64,000 bases of DNA from Streptomyces sp. NBRC 110611 (GCF_001590865.1 NZ_BBUY01000025.1:1-64000); one strand, 5' to 3'; numbered from the stretch's first letter, positions 28,230 to 37,319 are shown. Numbers and translations: made by a program. The notes: generated by a model from the letters alone, not told the origin.

Positions 28230-28904
28230 ATGGCACCGGACACCGCACGGCTCGGCGAACAACTGGACCCGGCCTCGACGGTGCTGCTCACCGTCGAGTG
28301 CCAGCGCGGTGTGGTCGGCCCGGACGGCGCGCTGCCCGAACTGGCGGCGACGGTGCGAAAATCGGGTGCGCTGGCGAATATCGCCCGCCTGGTGGCGGCC
28401 GCGCACGACGCCGACGTCCAGGTGCTGCACGCGGTCGCCGAGCGCCGCCCCGACGGCCGCGGCGCGAGCCGCAACGCCCGCCTGTTCAAGGCCACCGAGC
28501 GGCTGCCCGTCCAGCAGGTCATCGGCTCCACCGCGGTACGCATCGCGGAGCCGATACCGGTGACCGAGGACGACCTGGTGGTGCGCAGGCTGCACGGCCT
28601 CTCGCCGGTCGCCGGCACCGGTGTGGACGCGCTGCTGCGCAACTTCGGGTGCCGGACGCTGGTCGTCACCGGGGTGTCGGCGAACGTGGCGATCCCCAAC
28701 GCCGTCTTCGACGCGGTCAACCTCGGTTACACGGCCGTGGTGCCCGCGGACGCCATCGCCGGAGTGCCGGCCGACTACACCCCGGCGATGGTCCGCCACA
28801 CGCTGGCCCTGGTCGCCACCGTCACCACCACCGATGACATCCTGAACAGCTGGCGGCGTCCCCAACGCCCGCACCGCCCCCAACGCCCCCACCGCGCCCG
28901 CTGA
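28230..28904 (+). CDS. Isochorismatase-fold protein lacking the catalytic cysteine
   Basis: A 224-aa protein with the isochorismatase-like hydrolase fold (LLTVECQRGVVGP, then VVTGVSANVAIPNAVFDA). In canonical enzymes the first motif carries Asp and the last Cys; here they are E23 and, by alignment, Ala, so nucleophilic catalysis is not expected. It may be a binding protein or a divergent enzyme. ATG 28230 has GGAGAGGGG upstream. The C-terminus is an RPQRPH repeat and the stop lies in a 20-bp tandem repeat. Confidence 0.8.
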   Translation: MAPDTARLGEQLDPASTVLLTVECQRGVVGPDGALPELAATVRKSGALANIARLVAAAHDADVQVLHAVAERRPDGRGASRNARLFKATERLPVQQVIGSTAVRIAEPIPVTEDDLVVRRLHGLSPVAGTGVDALLRNFGCRTLVVTGVSANVAIPNAVFDAVNLGYTAVVPADAIAGVPADYTPAMVRHTLALVATVTTTDDILNSWRRPQRPHRPQRPHRAR

Positions 28905-28979
28905 CCGTGCCGTGCGCCCGCTGACCGTGCCGTGCGCCCGTTGATCGTGCCGTGGGGCCGCTGCCGTGCCGTGCGGCCG
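28901..28979. repeat. 20-bp tandem repeat carrying the stop codon
   Basis: Two identical units of CTGACCGTGCCGTGCGCCCG (28901-28920, 28921-28940), then two degenerate units to 28979. The gene's TGA is in the first unit. Confidence 0.75.
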
Positions 28980-29012
28980 CTGATCCGGGCAGAGCCGCCG
29001 CCGTCATCACCG

Positions 29013-31232
29013 TCAGCCTTTCAGGGCGTTCAGCAGGAAGTCCCGCTGGAGGTGGAGAAGTTGTTCGTTGACCGTGTCATCGGCCGGTGAGTGGGTGGCG
29101 CCCGGCAGCGGCAGTACGCTGTGCGGCCTGCCCGCGGCGAGCAGTTCCGCCGAGAACCGCAGGGTATGCGCGGCCGCCACATTGTCGTCCGCGAGCCCGT
29201 GGACGAGCAGCAGCGGACGGCTCAGCAGATGGCCATGGCCGGCCAGGGAGGAGCGTGCGTAATTCTCCGGCCGCTCCTGAGGGTGGCCCAGAAACCGTTC
29301 CTTCCAATGGGTGTCGTACAGCCGCTGGTCCGTGGGCGGGGCACCGGCTACCGCCGCGTGGAAGACGTCGGGACGGTGCAGTACCGCGGCCGCGGCCAGG
29401 AAGCCGCCGAACGACCAGCCGCGGATCGCCACCCGCGTCAGGTCGAGATCACCGAAGCGCGCGGCGGCCGCCCGCAGGCCGTCCACCTGGTCCTCCAGCG
29501 CCGGGGTGAGCTGGTCGCCGTGCACGGCCTTCTCCCAGGCCGGACCGCGTCCCGGCGTCCCGCGCCCGTCGACGACGAGTACCGCGAAGCCCTGCTCCGC
29601 GAACCACTGCGACACGCAGGTGAACCAGCCACGCGCCCGTCCCACCACCTGTAGACCGGGCCCGCCGTACGGATCGAGCAGTACCGGCAGCGCCGCCGCG
29701 CCCTCCTGGTGCCATGACGGCAGGAAGAGGGCGCCCCGCAGCTCCCGTTCGCCGAGGGTGAGATGGACCGGCTCGGGGGTGACCGCCGGCTCCTCGGCGA
29801 GCGAGGCGAGGGCCCCGAAGAGCCGGTACGGCCCGGGCCCGTCCTCCGGTGCGCCACTGCCCTCCGGGGCGTCCTTGTGCTGTGAAGTGTTCTCCTGCGC
29901 GTCCTGTACTTCCCGTACTTCCCGGATATCCCGTACGTCACGTACCAGGGACACCTCGGCGCCCCGAGGGGTCACTCCCGCCAGGACGACCGTGCCGCCC
30001 CGCCCCGCACCGGTGTACCTGCCGGGGCCCCGGCTCAGCCGGCGGACGCCGTGGCCCGGATCATGGCACCACACATGGGTTTCCAACGGGTCCTCGCTCG
30101 CGGTGAACAGCACCCGTTCGCCCTCGGTCCCCAGGACCTCCCGTAGGTGCAGTCCCGCCGGGGTGACCCGTCGGCCGCCGACGGTCAGATACCGGGTGCC
30201 GTCGCTGTCCTCCGGGAGTACCAGCGCGCCGGACGCCGTACGGGCCGGGGTGCCGGGCACCAGCTCCACCCACGCCGGGTCGGTCTGCTCGTGCCGCACT
30301 TCGGTGGCCCCGGTTGCCGGATCGACCGCCAGCGTCCGCACCGTACGCTGATCCCGGCTCTGCACGGCGAGGAACGGGCCGTGTGCGTCCCAGCCCGCGT
30401 CGACGAGGTACTCGTAGGCCCTGTGGTCCCACACCACCTCCACTCGTTCGCCCTCCAGGGAGAGCAGGTGCACGGTGACCTCGGCGTTGGGCGTACCGGC
30501 CGCCGGATACGCGATGATCTGCGGCGGCTTCGCCGGGTCGGCCGGATCGCTGAGGTAACGCCGGGCCACGGGACCGGTGTCGACCCTGGCCACCAGGAGC
30601 CGGCGGCTGTCCGGTGCCCACCAGTAGCCGCGCATCCGGTGCATCGACTCGGCCGCCACATATTCGGCCAGCCCGTAGGAGATCTCCGGTCCTTCCGCCC
30701 GCGCCAGCTGCCGGTCGCCGCCGGCGAGGCCGACGACGTGGAGGGAGCGGCCGCTCACGTAGGCGATGTACCGGCCGTCGGGGGAGGGGCGAGGGTCGAC
30801 CACCGGGCCGGCCGCCGGCACGGAGAACGGCGCACCGCCGTCCGTACGTACCGCCCAGAGGGCCCCGGACAGCGCGAACGCCACCAGCTGGGCGGCCGAG
30901 TCGGCCGCGTACGACACCACCCCGGCCGACTGCTCGCGGGCCCGTTCCCGGCGCAGCCGTTCCTCCTCGGGGACCGCTTCGGCCGAGCCCGCTATCAGGA
31001 GCCCAGGATCGGCCAACAGCCGTTCCCTACCGTCCTCGTACTGCCAGAGCCGGCCTACGGGGTCGGTGCCGGAGCCGGTACGGACGAAGAGCACCCGGCG
31101 GCCGTCGGGGGAGAGGGTGAACTGCCGGGGGACTCCGAGGCAGAAGCGGCGGCTGCGGGCGAATTGCCGCGGAAATTCAACGGAGTTCGTGGCGGAGTTC
31201 AGGGCGGAGCTCGTGGTGGTGTCGCTGTCCAA
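29013..31232 (-). CDS. S9 family prolyl oligopeptidase / dipeptidyl peptidase IV-like
   Basis: A 739-aa protein with an N-terminal beta-propeller (about 30-480) and a C-terminal alpha/beta hydrolase. The catalytic Ser is in GWSFGG, Asp in HGLADDNV and His in GATHSP. It is expected to cleave post-proline dipeptides or oligopeptides in the cytoplasm, as there is no signal peptide. An acidic Glu/Gln-rich insert (VREVQDAQENT) interrupts the propeller. The start is TTG 31232, supported by GGAGG at 31242-31246; no ATG or GTG fits. Confidence 0.87.
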   Translation of the reverse strand: MDSDTTTSSALNSATNSVEFPRQFARSRRFCLGVPRQFTLSPDGRRVLFVRTGSGTDPVGRLWQYEDGRERLLADPGLLIAGSAEAVPEEERLRRERAREQSAGVVSYAADSAAQLVAFALSGALWAVRTDGGAPFSVPAAGPVVDPRPSPDGRYIAYVSGRSLHVVGLAGGDRQLARAEGPEISYGLAEYVAAESMHRMRGYWWAPDSRRLLVARVDTGPVARRYLSDPADPAKPPQIIAYPAAGTPNAEVTVHLLSLEGERVEVVWDHRAYEYLVDAGWDAHGPFLAVQSRDQRTVRTLAVDPATGATEVRHEQTDPAWVELVPGTPARTASGALVLPEDSDGTRYLTVGGRRVTPAGLHLREVLGTEGERVLFTASEDPLETHVWCHDPGHGVRRLSRGPGRYTGAGRGGTVVLAGVTPRGAEVSLVRDVRDIREVREVQDAQENTSQHKDAPEGSGAPEDGPGPYRLFGALASLAEEPAVTPEPVHLTLGERELRGALFLPSWHQEGAAALPVLLDPYGGPGLQVVGRARGWFTCVSQWFAEQGFAVLVVDGRGTPGRGPAWEKAVHGDQLTPALEDQVDGLRAAAARFGDLDLTRVAIRGWSFGGFLAAAAVLHRPDVFHAAVAGAPPTDQRLYDTHWKERFLGHPQERPENYARSSLAGHGHLLSRPLLLVHGLADDNVAAAHTLRFSAELLAAGRPHSVLPLPGATHSPADDTVNEQLLHLQRDFLLNALKG

Positions 31233-31409
31233 GGTGCTGTCCTCCAGTGGTCGTGCGGTCGGACACGAGACGGTCCGAGCCGGGTTCGAGCCGGATTCCG
31301 AGCCGGGTTCCGGTGTCGGGAACGTGGCCAGACGCTACGGGGTGCCGCCCGGGTCCGCTGGTCAATAAGAAGACGGCCCTGTTGGCGGGGGCGGCGCGGT
31401 GGTGGGGCG

Positions 31410-31438
31410 TTGACAGCGCCCTGCCGGGCTTCTAGCGT
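31410..31438 (+). promoter_or_regulatory. Vegetative-type promoter of the SDR operon
   Basis: TTGACA (31410-31415) and TAGCGT (31433-31438) are 17 bp apart. The predicted leader to the ATG at 31585 is about 140 nt and contains a 17-bp direct repeat. Confidence 0.6.
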
Positions 31439-31539
31439 CAGCCCTGGTCAGGCTACTAAGCGGTTGCTCACCCGCAGGGCCGCTGCGGCGGACCGCTTGT
31501 CGAGCCGCCGAACCGCCGAACCGCCGAGTGTCGTGGTTT

Positions 31540-31573
31540 CGAAGTTCCGAAGGTTACGAAGTTCCGAAGGTGA
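31540..31573. repeat. 17-bp direct repeat in the SDR leader
   Basis: CGAAGTTCCGAAGGTTA (31540-31556) and CGAAGTTCCGAAGGTGA (31557-31573) match at 16 of 17 positions. The second copy runs into the ribosome site GAGGAG. Confidence 0.75.
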
Positions 31574-31584
31574 GGAGAACCCGC

Positions 31585-32346
31585 ATGTCCACCACCGAGC
31601 AGCGCGTCGCCATCGTGACGGGCGCGGCCCGCGGCATCGGCGCGGCCACCGCCGTACGGCTGGCCGCCGAGGGCCGTGCCGTCGCCGTACTCGACCTCGA
31701 CGAGGCGGCCTGCAAGGACACCGTCGAGAAGATCACCGCGGCCGGCGGCAAGGCCGTCGCGGTCGGCTGTGACGTCTCGGACGCCGAGCAGGTGGAGGCG
31801 GCCGTCGAGCGGGTCACGAGCGAGCTGGGCGCGCCGACTGTCCTCGTCAACAACGCCGGTGTGCTCCGCGACAACCTGCTCTTCAAGATGAGCGAGGGCG
31901 ACTGGGACACGGTCATGAACGTGCATCTGCGGGGTGCGTTCCTGATGTCCCGCGCCTGTCAGAAGCACATGGTCGACGCCGGGTTCGGCCGGATCGTCAA
32001 CCTCTCCTCCAGCTCCGCGCTCGGCAACCGGGGCCAGGCCAACTACTCGGCCGCCAAGGCCGGTCTGCAGGGCTTCACCAAGACCCTCGCCATCGAGCTC
32101 GGCAAGTTCGGCGTCACCGCCAACGCCGTCGCTCCGGGCTTCATCGCCACCGACATGACCGCCGCCACCGCCGAGCGGGTCGGCATGGGCTTCGAGGACT
32201 TCCAGGCCGCGGCCGCCGCCCAGATCCCGGTGCAGCGCGTCGGCCGGCCGGAGGACATCGCCAACGCGATCGCCTTCTTCACGGGCGACGCGGCGGGCTT
32301 CGTCTCCGGCCAGGTCATGTACGTCGCCGGCGGCCCGCTCAGCTGA
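31585..32346 (+). CDS. 3-oxoacyl-ACP reductase-like SDR
   Basis: A 253-aa classical short-chain dehydrogenase: TGAARGIG for NAD(P), NNAG, the catalytic Ser in LSSSSALGNRGQANYSAAKAG with YxxxK, and PGFIATDM. It is closest in style to FabG, which reduces 3-oxoacyl thioesters. RBS GAGGAG precedes ATG 31585. The next SDR follows after 30 bp with its own AGGAGG, indicating an operon. The substrate is not defined by sequence. Confidence 0.88.
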   Translation: MSTTEQRVAIVTGAARGIGAATAVRLAAEGRAVAVLDLDEAACKDTVEKITAAGGKAVAVGCDVSDAEQVEAAVERVTSELGAPTVLVNNAGVLRDNLLFKMSEGDWDTVMNVHLRGAFLMSRACQKHMVDAGFGRIVNLSSSSALGNRGQANYSAAKAGLQGFTKTLAIELGKFGVTANAVAPGFIATDMTAATAERVGMGFEDFQAAAAAQIPVQRVGRPEDIANAIAFFTGDAAGFVSGQVMYVAGGPLS

Positions 32347-32376
32347 CCGCCCCCACCGAATCCAGGAGGACGAGAC

Positions 32377-33147
32377 ATGACCGAGCGGGACAGCGGGCTC
32401 CCCGCGCTCTCCGGCAAGGTGGCGCTGGTCACCGGAGCCAGCCGTGGCATCGGCTACGGCATCGCCCAGGCCCTGGTCGCCCGCGGCGACCGGGTCGTCA
32501 TCACCGGCCGTAACGAGGACACCCTCAAGGAGGCCGCCGAGAAGCTGGGCACGGACCGGGTGATCGGCGTCCCCGGAAAGGCGCACGACGAGGCGCACCA
32601 GGCCGTCGTCGTCGAGCGTGCGATGGAGGCCTTCGGCCGGATCGACTACCTCGTCAACAACGCCGGTACGAACCCGGTGTTCGGCCCGATCGCCGACCTG
32701 GATCTCAATGTGCTGCGCAAGGTGTTCGAGATCAATGTCGTCTCGGCGCTCGGCTTCGCGCAGCGCACCTGGCACGCCTGGCAGAAGGACAACGGCGGCG
32801 CGATCGTCAACATCGCCTCGATCGCCGGGCTCAACGCCTCGCCCTTCGTCGGTGCGTACGGGGTCAGCAAGGCCGCGTTGGTGAACCTGACGTTGCAGCT
32901 CGCGCACGAGTTCGCGCCGGTGGCGCGGGTCAACACCATCGCGCCCGCGGTGATCAAGACCAAGTTCGCGGCCGCGCTCTACGAGAACCGCGAGGAGGAG
33001 GTGGCGGCGGGCTACCCGATGGCGCGGCTGGGCGTCCCGGAGGACATCGGCGGGGCGGCGGCCTTCCTGCTCTCCGAGGCCTCGGGCTGGATCACCGGGC
33101 AGACGCTCGTCGTCGACGGCGGCCTGTTCCTCAACGCCGGGGTCTGA
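32377..33147 (+). CDS. SDR family oxidoreductase
   Basis: A 256-aa short-chain dehydrogenase with TGASRGIGYGIA, NNAGTNPVFGP, catalytic Ser in IASIAGLNASPF and YGVSK. GTNPVFGPIADLD and EVAAGYPMARLG recall actinobacterial SDRs linked to acyl-CoA metabolism. It is cotranscribed with the preceding SDR. The stop falls in the first unit of a 15-bp tandem repeat, so each unit repeats an in-frame stop. Confidence 0.87.
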   Translation: MTERDSGLPALSGKVALVTGASRGIGYGIAQALVARGDRVVITGRNEDTLKEAAEKLGTDRVIGVPGKAHDEAHQAVVVERAMEAFGRIDYLVNNAGTNPVFGPIADLDLNVLRKVFEINVVSALGFAQRTWHAWQKDNGGAIVNIASIAGLNASPFVGAYGVSKAALVNLTLQLAHEFAPVARVNTIAPAVIKTKFAAALYENREEEVAAGYPMARLGVPEDIGGAAAFLLSEASGWITGQTLVVDGGLFLNAGV

Positions 33148-33210
33148 AACGCCGGGGTCTGAGGCGCCGGGGTCTGAGGCGCCCAGGCTTGAGGCGCCCC
33201 AGGCCTGAGG
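33135..33210. repeat. 15-bp tandem repeat with in-frame stop codons
   Basis: Five units resembling CGCCGGGGTCTGAGG begin at 33135, 33150, 33165, 33180 and 33195. The 15-bp period keeps the reading frame, so TGA recurs in frame at 33145, 33160, 33175 and 33190. Confidence 0.8.
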
Positions 33211-33229
33211 CACAGGCCCGTGGGCGGCG

Positions 33230-33252
33230 TTGTCAGTGGTCGCCGGTAGGTT
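33230..33252 (+). promoter_or_regulatory. RecA-independent DNA-damage-type promoter of ung
   Basis: TTGTCAGTGGT (33230-33240), exactly six bases, then TAGGTT (33247-33252): an almost perfect match to the RecA-NDp consensus TTGTCAGTGGC-N6-TAGggT. Transcription should start near 33259, giving a leader of about 37 nt. Confidence 0.75.
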
Positions 33253-33295
33253 TTGTGAGGGAGAGAGAACGCAATGCACACCGGAGGATGCTGAC

Positions 33296-33976
33296 GTGCT
33301 GACCGACACGCTGCCCGAGTCCTGGCGCGGGGTACTCGGCGAGGAGCTGGAGAAGCCCTACTTCAAGGAGCTCACCGACTTCGTCGAGCAGGAGCGGGCC
33401 CAGGGCCCGGTCTACCCGCCCCGTGAGCAGGTCTTCGCGGCGCTGGAGGCGACGCCGTACGAGCAGGTGAAGGTGCTCATCCTCGGCCAGGACCCGTACC
33501 ACGGCGCGGGGCAGGGGCACGGCCTGTGCTTCTCGGTGCGGCCCGGCGTGAAGACGCCGCCGTCGCTGCGGAACATCTACAAGGAGATGAAGGAGGAGCT
33601 GGGCCACCCGGTTCCGGACAACGGCTATCTGATGCCCTGGGCCCAGCAGGGTGTGCTGCTGCTGAACGCCGTCCTGACGGTCCGCGAGGCCGAGCCCAAT
33701 TCGCACAAGGGCAAGGGGTGGGAGAAGGTGACGGACGCGGTGATCCGCGCCGTGGCCGCCCGGCCCGACCCGGCGGTCTTCGTCCTCTGGGGAAACTACG
33801 CCAAGAAGAAGCTGCCGCTGATCGACCAGGACCGGCACGCCGTGGTGCAGGGCGCGCACCCCTCCCCGCTGTCGGCGAAGAAGTTCTTCGGCTCCCGCCC
33901 CTTCACCCAGATCAACGCCGCGGTCGCCGCCCAGGGCCATGCCCCGATCGACTGGCGCATCCCTGACCTGGGCTGA
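33296..33976 (+). CDS. ung: Uracil-DNA glycosylase, family 1
   Basis: A 226-aa enzyme that removes uracil from DNA in base-excision repair. GQDPYHG (catalytic Asp), LLNAVLTV (uracil-binding Asn) and HPSPLS (catalytic His, minor-groove loop) are intact. GTG 33296 follows CCGGAGGA at 33281-33288. Expression is predicted from the damage-type promoter at 33230-33252, shared in type with dinB. A long hairpin follows 113 bp downstream. Confidence 0.94.
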   Translation: MLTDTLPESWRGVLGEELEKPYFKELTDFVEQERAQGPVYPPREQVFAALEATPYEQVKVLILGQDPYHGAGQGHGLCFSVRPGVKTPPSLRNIYKEMKEELGHPVPDNGYLMPWAQQGVLLLNAVLTVREAEPNSHKGKGWEKVTDAVIRAVAARPDPAVFVLWGNYAKKKLPLIDQDRHAVVQGAHPSPLSAKKFFGSRPFTQINAAVAAQGHAPIDWRIPDLG

Positions 33977-34089
33977 GTCACCGGACCGAGCCGGCCGCCC
34001 AGGGCAGGGGGGACCTGCCCCGGGCCGCCGCACGGCCGGTACCACCCGGCGCGTCGCGTACACCGCGCGAAGGTCTTCCACGGCGGTTA

Positions 34090-34141
34090 GGGTCCTTCTG
34101 ATGGATCTCCGCGGTCCCACGGAGATCCATCAGAAGGACCC
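34090..34141. repeat. Perfect 22-bp inverted repeat (long hairpin)
   Basis: Arms 34090-34111 and 34120-34141 are fully complementary, with an 8-nt loop (CGGTCCCA). Key words are GGGTCCTTCTGATGG and its complement. It has no T tail, so it is an atypical terminator for ung or a dispersed REP-like element. Confidence 0.7.
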
Positions 34142-34193
34142 TGGCGTCGAGGACACGGCACGGACGGTGGCCAGCGAATACGGGGAGTGCGCG

Positions 34194-34736
34194 GTGACGG
34201 ACAAGCTGCGGGAGGCGACGCCGGAGGACCGTGTGCTGACCCGGATCGGCCAAGCGATCATGCTGCATCGCGCCGGGGACCGGGAAGAGGCGCGTAACCG
34301 TCTGTCGGAGCTGTGGTACGAGATCGGGCCTCAGGGCGACGCCTTCCACCGCTGCGCCCTCGCCCATTACATGGCCGACACCCAGGACGATCCCCGGGAC
34401 GAGCTCGACTGGGACCTCAGGGCCCTGGAGGCGGCCGAGCACTTCGTCACCGAGCGGCCCGACGGCTGCGGAGCGGGCCACAGGGAGCCGGGCATCGCCG
34501 GCGGTCCCGGCCCCCGCCACCCCCTCGTCGCCCTCCGGGCCTTCTTCCCCTCGCTGCACCTCAATATCGCCGCCGACTACGCCGCCCTCGACCGGCCCGC
34601 GGACGCCCGCGCCCAGCTCCGGCGGGCCCGGGCGTCGGCCAGTGCGCTCGCCGACGGCGAGTACCGCCAGAGCCTCCGGGACGCGATCGACCAGCTACAG
34701 CTGCGCATCGACGGCGCGGCCGGACAGCCGCCGTGA
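34194..34736 (+). CDS. TPR-like helical-repeat protein
   Basis: A 180-aa, almost entirely helical protein with TPR-like segments (LTRIGQAIMLHRAGDREEARNRL, LHLNIAADYAALDRPADARAQLRRA). A role as an interaction scaffold is likely; the partner is unknown. GTG 34194 is chosen from GGGGAG at 34182; longer reading to 33939 would run through the hairpin. The gap to the next gene holds a pyrimidine tract (34745-34802). Confidence 0.7.
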   Translation: MTDKLREATPEDRVLTRIGQAIMLHRAGDREEARNRLSELWYEIGPQGDAFHRCALAHYMADTQDDPRDELDWDLRALEAAEHFVTERPDGCGAGHREPGIAGGPGPRHPLVALRAFFPSLHLNIAADYAALDRPADARAQLRRARASASALADGEYRQSLRDAIDQLQLRIDGAAGQPP

Positions 34737-34879
34737 TCCGGATGCCGCTGCCCGTCCCCCTACCCCTCCCTGTCCCCGTCCCCTGCCCGTCCCCGTCCCC
34801 CTCTGCTCGCCGCCGACGGTCCCCCGTATGCTGCCGGGACGCCGGGCATCAGGGCCCCGGCTCCGGGTGAGGAGGACGA

Positions 34880-35788
34880 GTGAGGGTCGGCTGCATCGGA
34901 CTCGGTGATATCGCGCAGAAGGCGTACCTGCCCGTACTGGGCGTGCAACCCGGGCTCGAACTGCACCTGCAGACCCGTACCCCGGCCACGCTCCAACGGG
35001 TCGGCGCCGCCCATCACCTGACCGGCGACCGGCTCCACACCGACCTGGACTCGCTGCTCGCCACGGGCCTGGACGCGGCCTTCGTGCACGCGGCGACCTC
35101 GGCCCACGCCGAGATCGTGACCCGTCTGATCGACGCCGGTGTGCCGACCTACGTCGACAAGCCGATCTCGTACGAACTCGCCGAGTCCCGGCGGATCGTC
35201 GCACTCGCCGAGGAGCGCGGGGTGGGCCTCGCCGTCGGCTTCAACCGCCGCTTCGCGCCCGCCTACGCGCAGTGCCACGAGCACTCCCGCGACCTGATCC
35301 TGATGCAGAAGAACCGGGTCGGGCTGCCCGAGGACCCCCGCCCCCTGGTGCTGGACGACTTCATCCACGTCGTCGACACCCTGCGGTTCCTCGCCCCCGG
35401 CGAGATCGACCACATCGACGTCCGCGCCCGGATCCGTGACGGGCTGATGCAGCATGTGGTGCTGCAGCTGTCCGGCGACGGCTTCACGGCCATCGGCACC
35501 ATGAACCGCCTCAGCGGCTCCGTGGAGGAGATCCTCGACGTCTCCGGGCAGGACGCCCGGCGACAGGTCGTCAACCTCGCCGAGGTCATCGACCACAAGG
35601 GGCAGCCCACCGTCCGGCGCCGCGGCGACTGGGTGCCGGTCGCCCGCCAGCGCGGTATCGAGCAGATCGTGCTGGCGTTCCTGGACGACGTACGGGCCGG
35701 CCGGCGGCCGTCCGCCCAGGACGCGCTGCGCACCCATGAGCTGTGCGAACGGGTGGTCACCGAGGCGCTGTCGCAGGCCGCTCGCTGA
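34880..35788 (+). CDS. Gfo/Idh/MocA family oxidoreductase
   Basis: A 302-aa NAD(P)-dependent oxidoreductase. The Rossmann start VGCIGLGDIAQKAYLP, HAATSAHAEIV, the catalytic lysine in VDKPISYELAES, and GFNRRFAPAY are typical. Substrates of the family include sugars, inositol and biliverdin; this one is undetermined. GTG 34880 follows GGAGGACGA. Its 3' end overlaps the convergent lnt gene by 32 bp. Confidence 0.87.
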   Translation: MRVGCIGLGDIAQKAYLPVLGVQPGLELHLQTRTPATLQRVGAAHHLTGDRLHTDLDSLLATGLDAAFVHAATSAHAEIVTRLIDAGVPTYVDKPISYELAESRRIVALAEERGVGLAVGFNRRFAPAYAQCHEHSRDLILMQKNRVGLPEDPRPLVLDDFIHVVDTLRFLAPGEIDHIDVRARIRDGLMQHVVLQLSGDGFTAIGTMNRLSGSVEEILDVSGQDARRQVVNLAEVIDHKGQPTVRRRGDWVPVARQRGIEQIVLAFLDDVRAGRRPSAQDALRTHELCERVVTEALSQAAR

Positions 35789-37319
35789 GTCCGCCGTCTC
35801 CCGCGGGCCGCCGGCCGAGCGCGCGGATGCCGACGTACGCGCCGGCGAGCACCAGCGCGCCCAGCGCCCCGTGGACCGCCCAGTCACCGAACCGGACATA
35901 CGGGCTGGTGCCCGCGGCGAGCGGCAGGTCGTAGACGGCGGCGGCGCTGCGGTCGGTGCCGAGCCGTGCACCGAGCCGCTCGCCCCGGGGGCCGTACACC
36001 GCGCTGACGCCGGTGAGCGTGGCGTGCACCATCGGACGCCAGGTCTCCGCGGCGCGCAGCGCCCCCAGGGAGGCGTGCTGCCCGGGCGCCCAGCTCTCCT
36101 GGAACGTCGAGGTCGACGACTGGGCGACCACCACCCGCGCGCCACTCCGCGCCAGATGGCGGCTCATGTCGGGGAAGGCGCTCTCGAAGCACACCAGCGG
36201 GCCGATGCGCAGTCCGCCCGCAGCGGCGACCGGCATCACCACCGGGTGGGGGCCGCGTATCCGGTCGGTCGCGGCTGCTTTGCCCACCTTCGTCGCCCAG
36301 CCCAGTACGGACCGCAGCGGTATGTACTCGCCGAACGGGACCAGCCGCATCTTGGCGTAGCGGTCGCCGGTCGGCCCGGCCGGACCGATCAGCTCGGCGC
36401 TCTTGTAGATGCCCGGTCCGCCGTTGCGTGGTGCGTCGGCGTTGACCAGCAGCATGGCACCCGTCCGCCGGGACAGCGCGGCCAGCCGGGCGGCGAGCGC
36501 CGGGTGGTCGGCCGGGTCCTGATAGAGGCTGCTCTCGCCCCAGACGACCAGCCGTACGCCGCGCCCCGCGACCGACCGGGTCAGCTCCTCGCTGCGGGCG
36601 AGCCGTTCCGTCGGGGTGCCGGTGAGGCCCGGCTGGACGACCGCGATCCGCACCGTGCCGGCGGGGCGGGGGACCGGTGCCCAGAACCACACCGCGGTGC
36701 CGGCCAGTGCGCACACCAGCAGACCCGCGACGGCGGGCAGCCGGGCCTGCGGGCAGGCGAGCAATTCGGCCAGCGCGGTGTTCACCACCACGATCAGCAG
36801 GCTGACCAGCCACACCCCGCCGATCGAGGCCAGCCGCAGCGCGGGCGGCACCTGCCACTGGCTCGCGCCCAGCAGCCCCCAGGGCCCGCCCAAGTACTCC
36901 CAGGAACGGACCAGTTCGACCATCATCCAGCCCGACGGCACCAGCACCAGCGCGGCGGCGCACCTCCCGGCGCCCGGCGCGCCGCCCAGCAACGCCCGCA
37001 CCAGCAGCCCCCAGGGCGCCCACAGCGCACCCAGCAGCAGGGCGAGCACCAGGATGAACACATGCAGGTTCGGCAGGAGCCAGTGGTGCACGGCCAGCAT
37101 GAACCCGGTGCCGCCCAGCCAGCCGTCCAGCGCCGCGCGCCGGTACGTCGGTGCCGACCGCACCAGCAGCAGCCAGGGCACCAGGGCGAGGAACGCCAGC
37201 CACCACCACGACGGAGCGGGGAAGGTGAGGGCCGGCACCGCCCCGGCGAGCACCACGGCGGTGCCGCGCCCCCAGGGGGAGGCGAGCCATCGCGCCCGGG
37301 GAACGGGCGAGCTGTCCAT
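35757..37319 (-). CDS. lnt: Apolipoprotein N-acyltransferase
   Basis: A 520-aa membrane enzyme: eight or so N-terminal transmembrane segments, then a periplasmic-side nitrilase domain with the triad Glu (WGESSLY), Lys (YAKMRLVPFGEY) and Cys (VCFESAFPD). It transfers the third acyl chain to the N-terminal cysteine of lipoproteins. Lnt is known in actinobacteria. The ATG start lies at 37319. It is probably monocistronic; the upstream 125 bp carry no gene. Confidence 0.92.
   Translation of the reverse strand: MDSSPVPRARWLASPWGRGTAVVLAGAVPALTFPAPSWWWLAFLALVPWLLLVRSAPTYRRAALDGWLGGTGFMLAVHHWLLPNLHVFILVLALLLGALWAPWGLLVRALLGGAPGAGRCAAALVLVPSGWMMVELVRSWEYLGGPWGLLGASQWQVPPALRLASIGGVWLVSLLIVVVNTALAELLACPQARLPAVAGLLVCALAGTAVWFWAPVPRPAGTVRIAVVQPGLTGTPTERLARSEELTRSVAGRGVRLVVWGESSLYQDPADHPALAARLAALSRRTGAMLLVNADAPRNGGPGIYKSAELIGPAGPTGDRYAKMRLVPFGEYIPLRSVLGWATKVGKAAATDRIRGPHPVVMPVAAAGGLRIGPLVCFESAFPDMSRHLARSGARVVVAQSSTSTFQESWAPGQHASLGALRAAETWRPMVHATLTGVSAVYGPRGERLGARLGTDRSAAAVYDLPLAAGTSPYVRFGDWAVHGALGALVLAGAYVGIRALGRRPAGDGGLSERPATAPR

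Noticed and set aside
33939..34193. Upstream extension of the TPR-like gene
   Set aside because: It would be translated through the 22-bp inverted repeat; GTG 34194 has a good ribosome site.
34745..34802. Pyrimidine-rich tract (CCCCTACCCCTCCCTGTCC-like)
   Set aside because: Simple low-complexity DNA; no evidence of function beyond possible unusual DNA structure.
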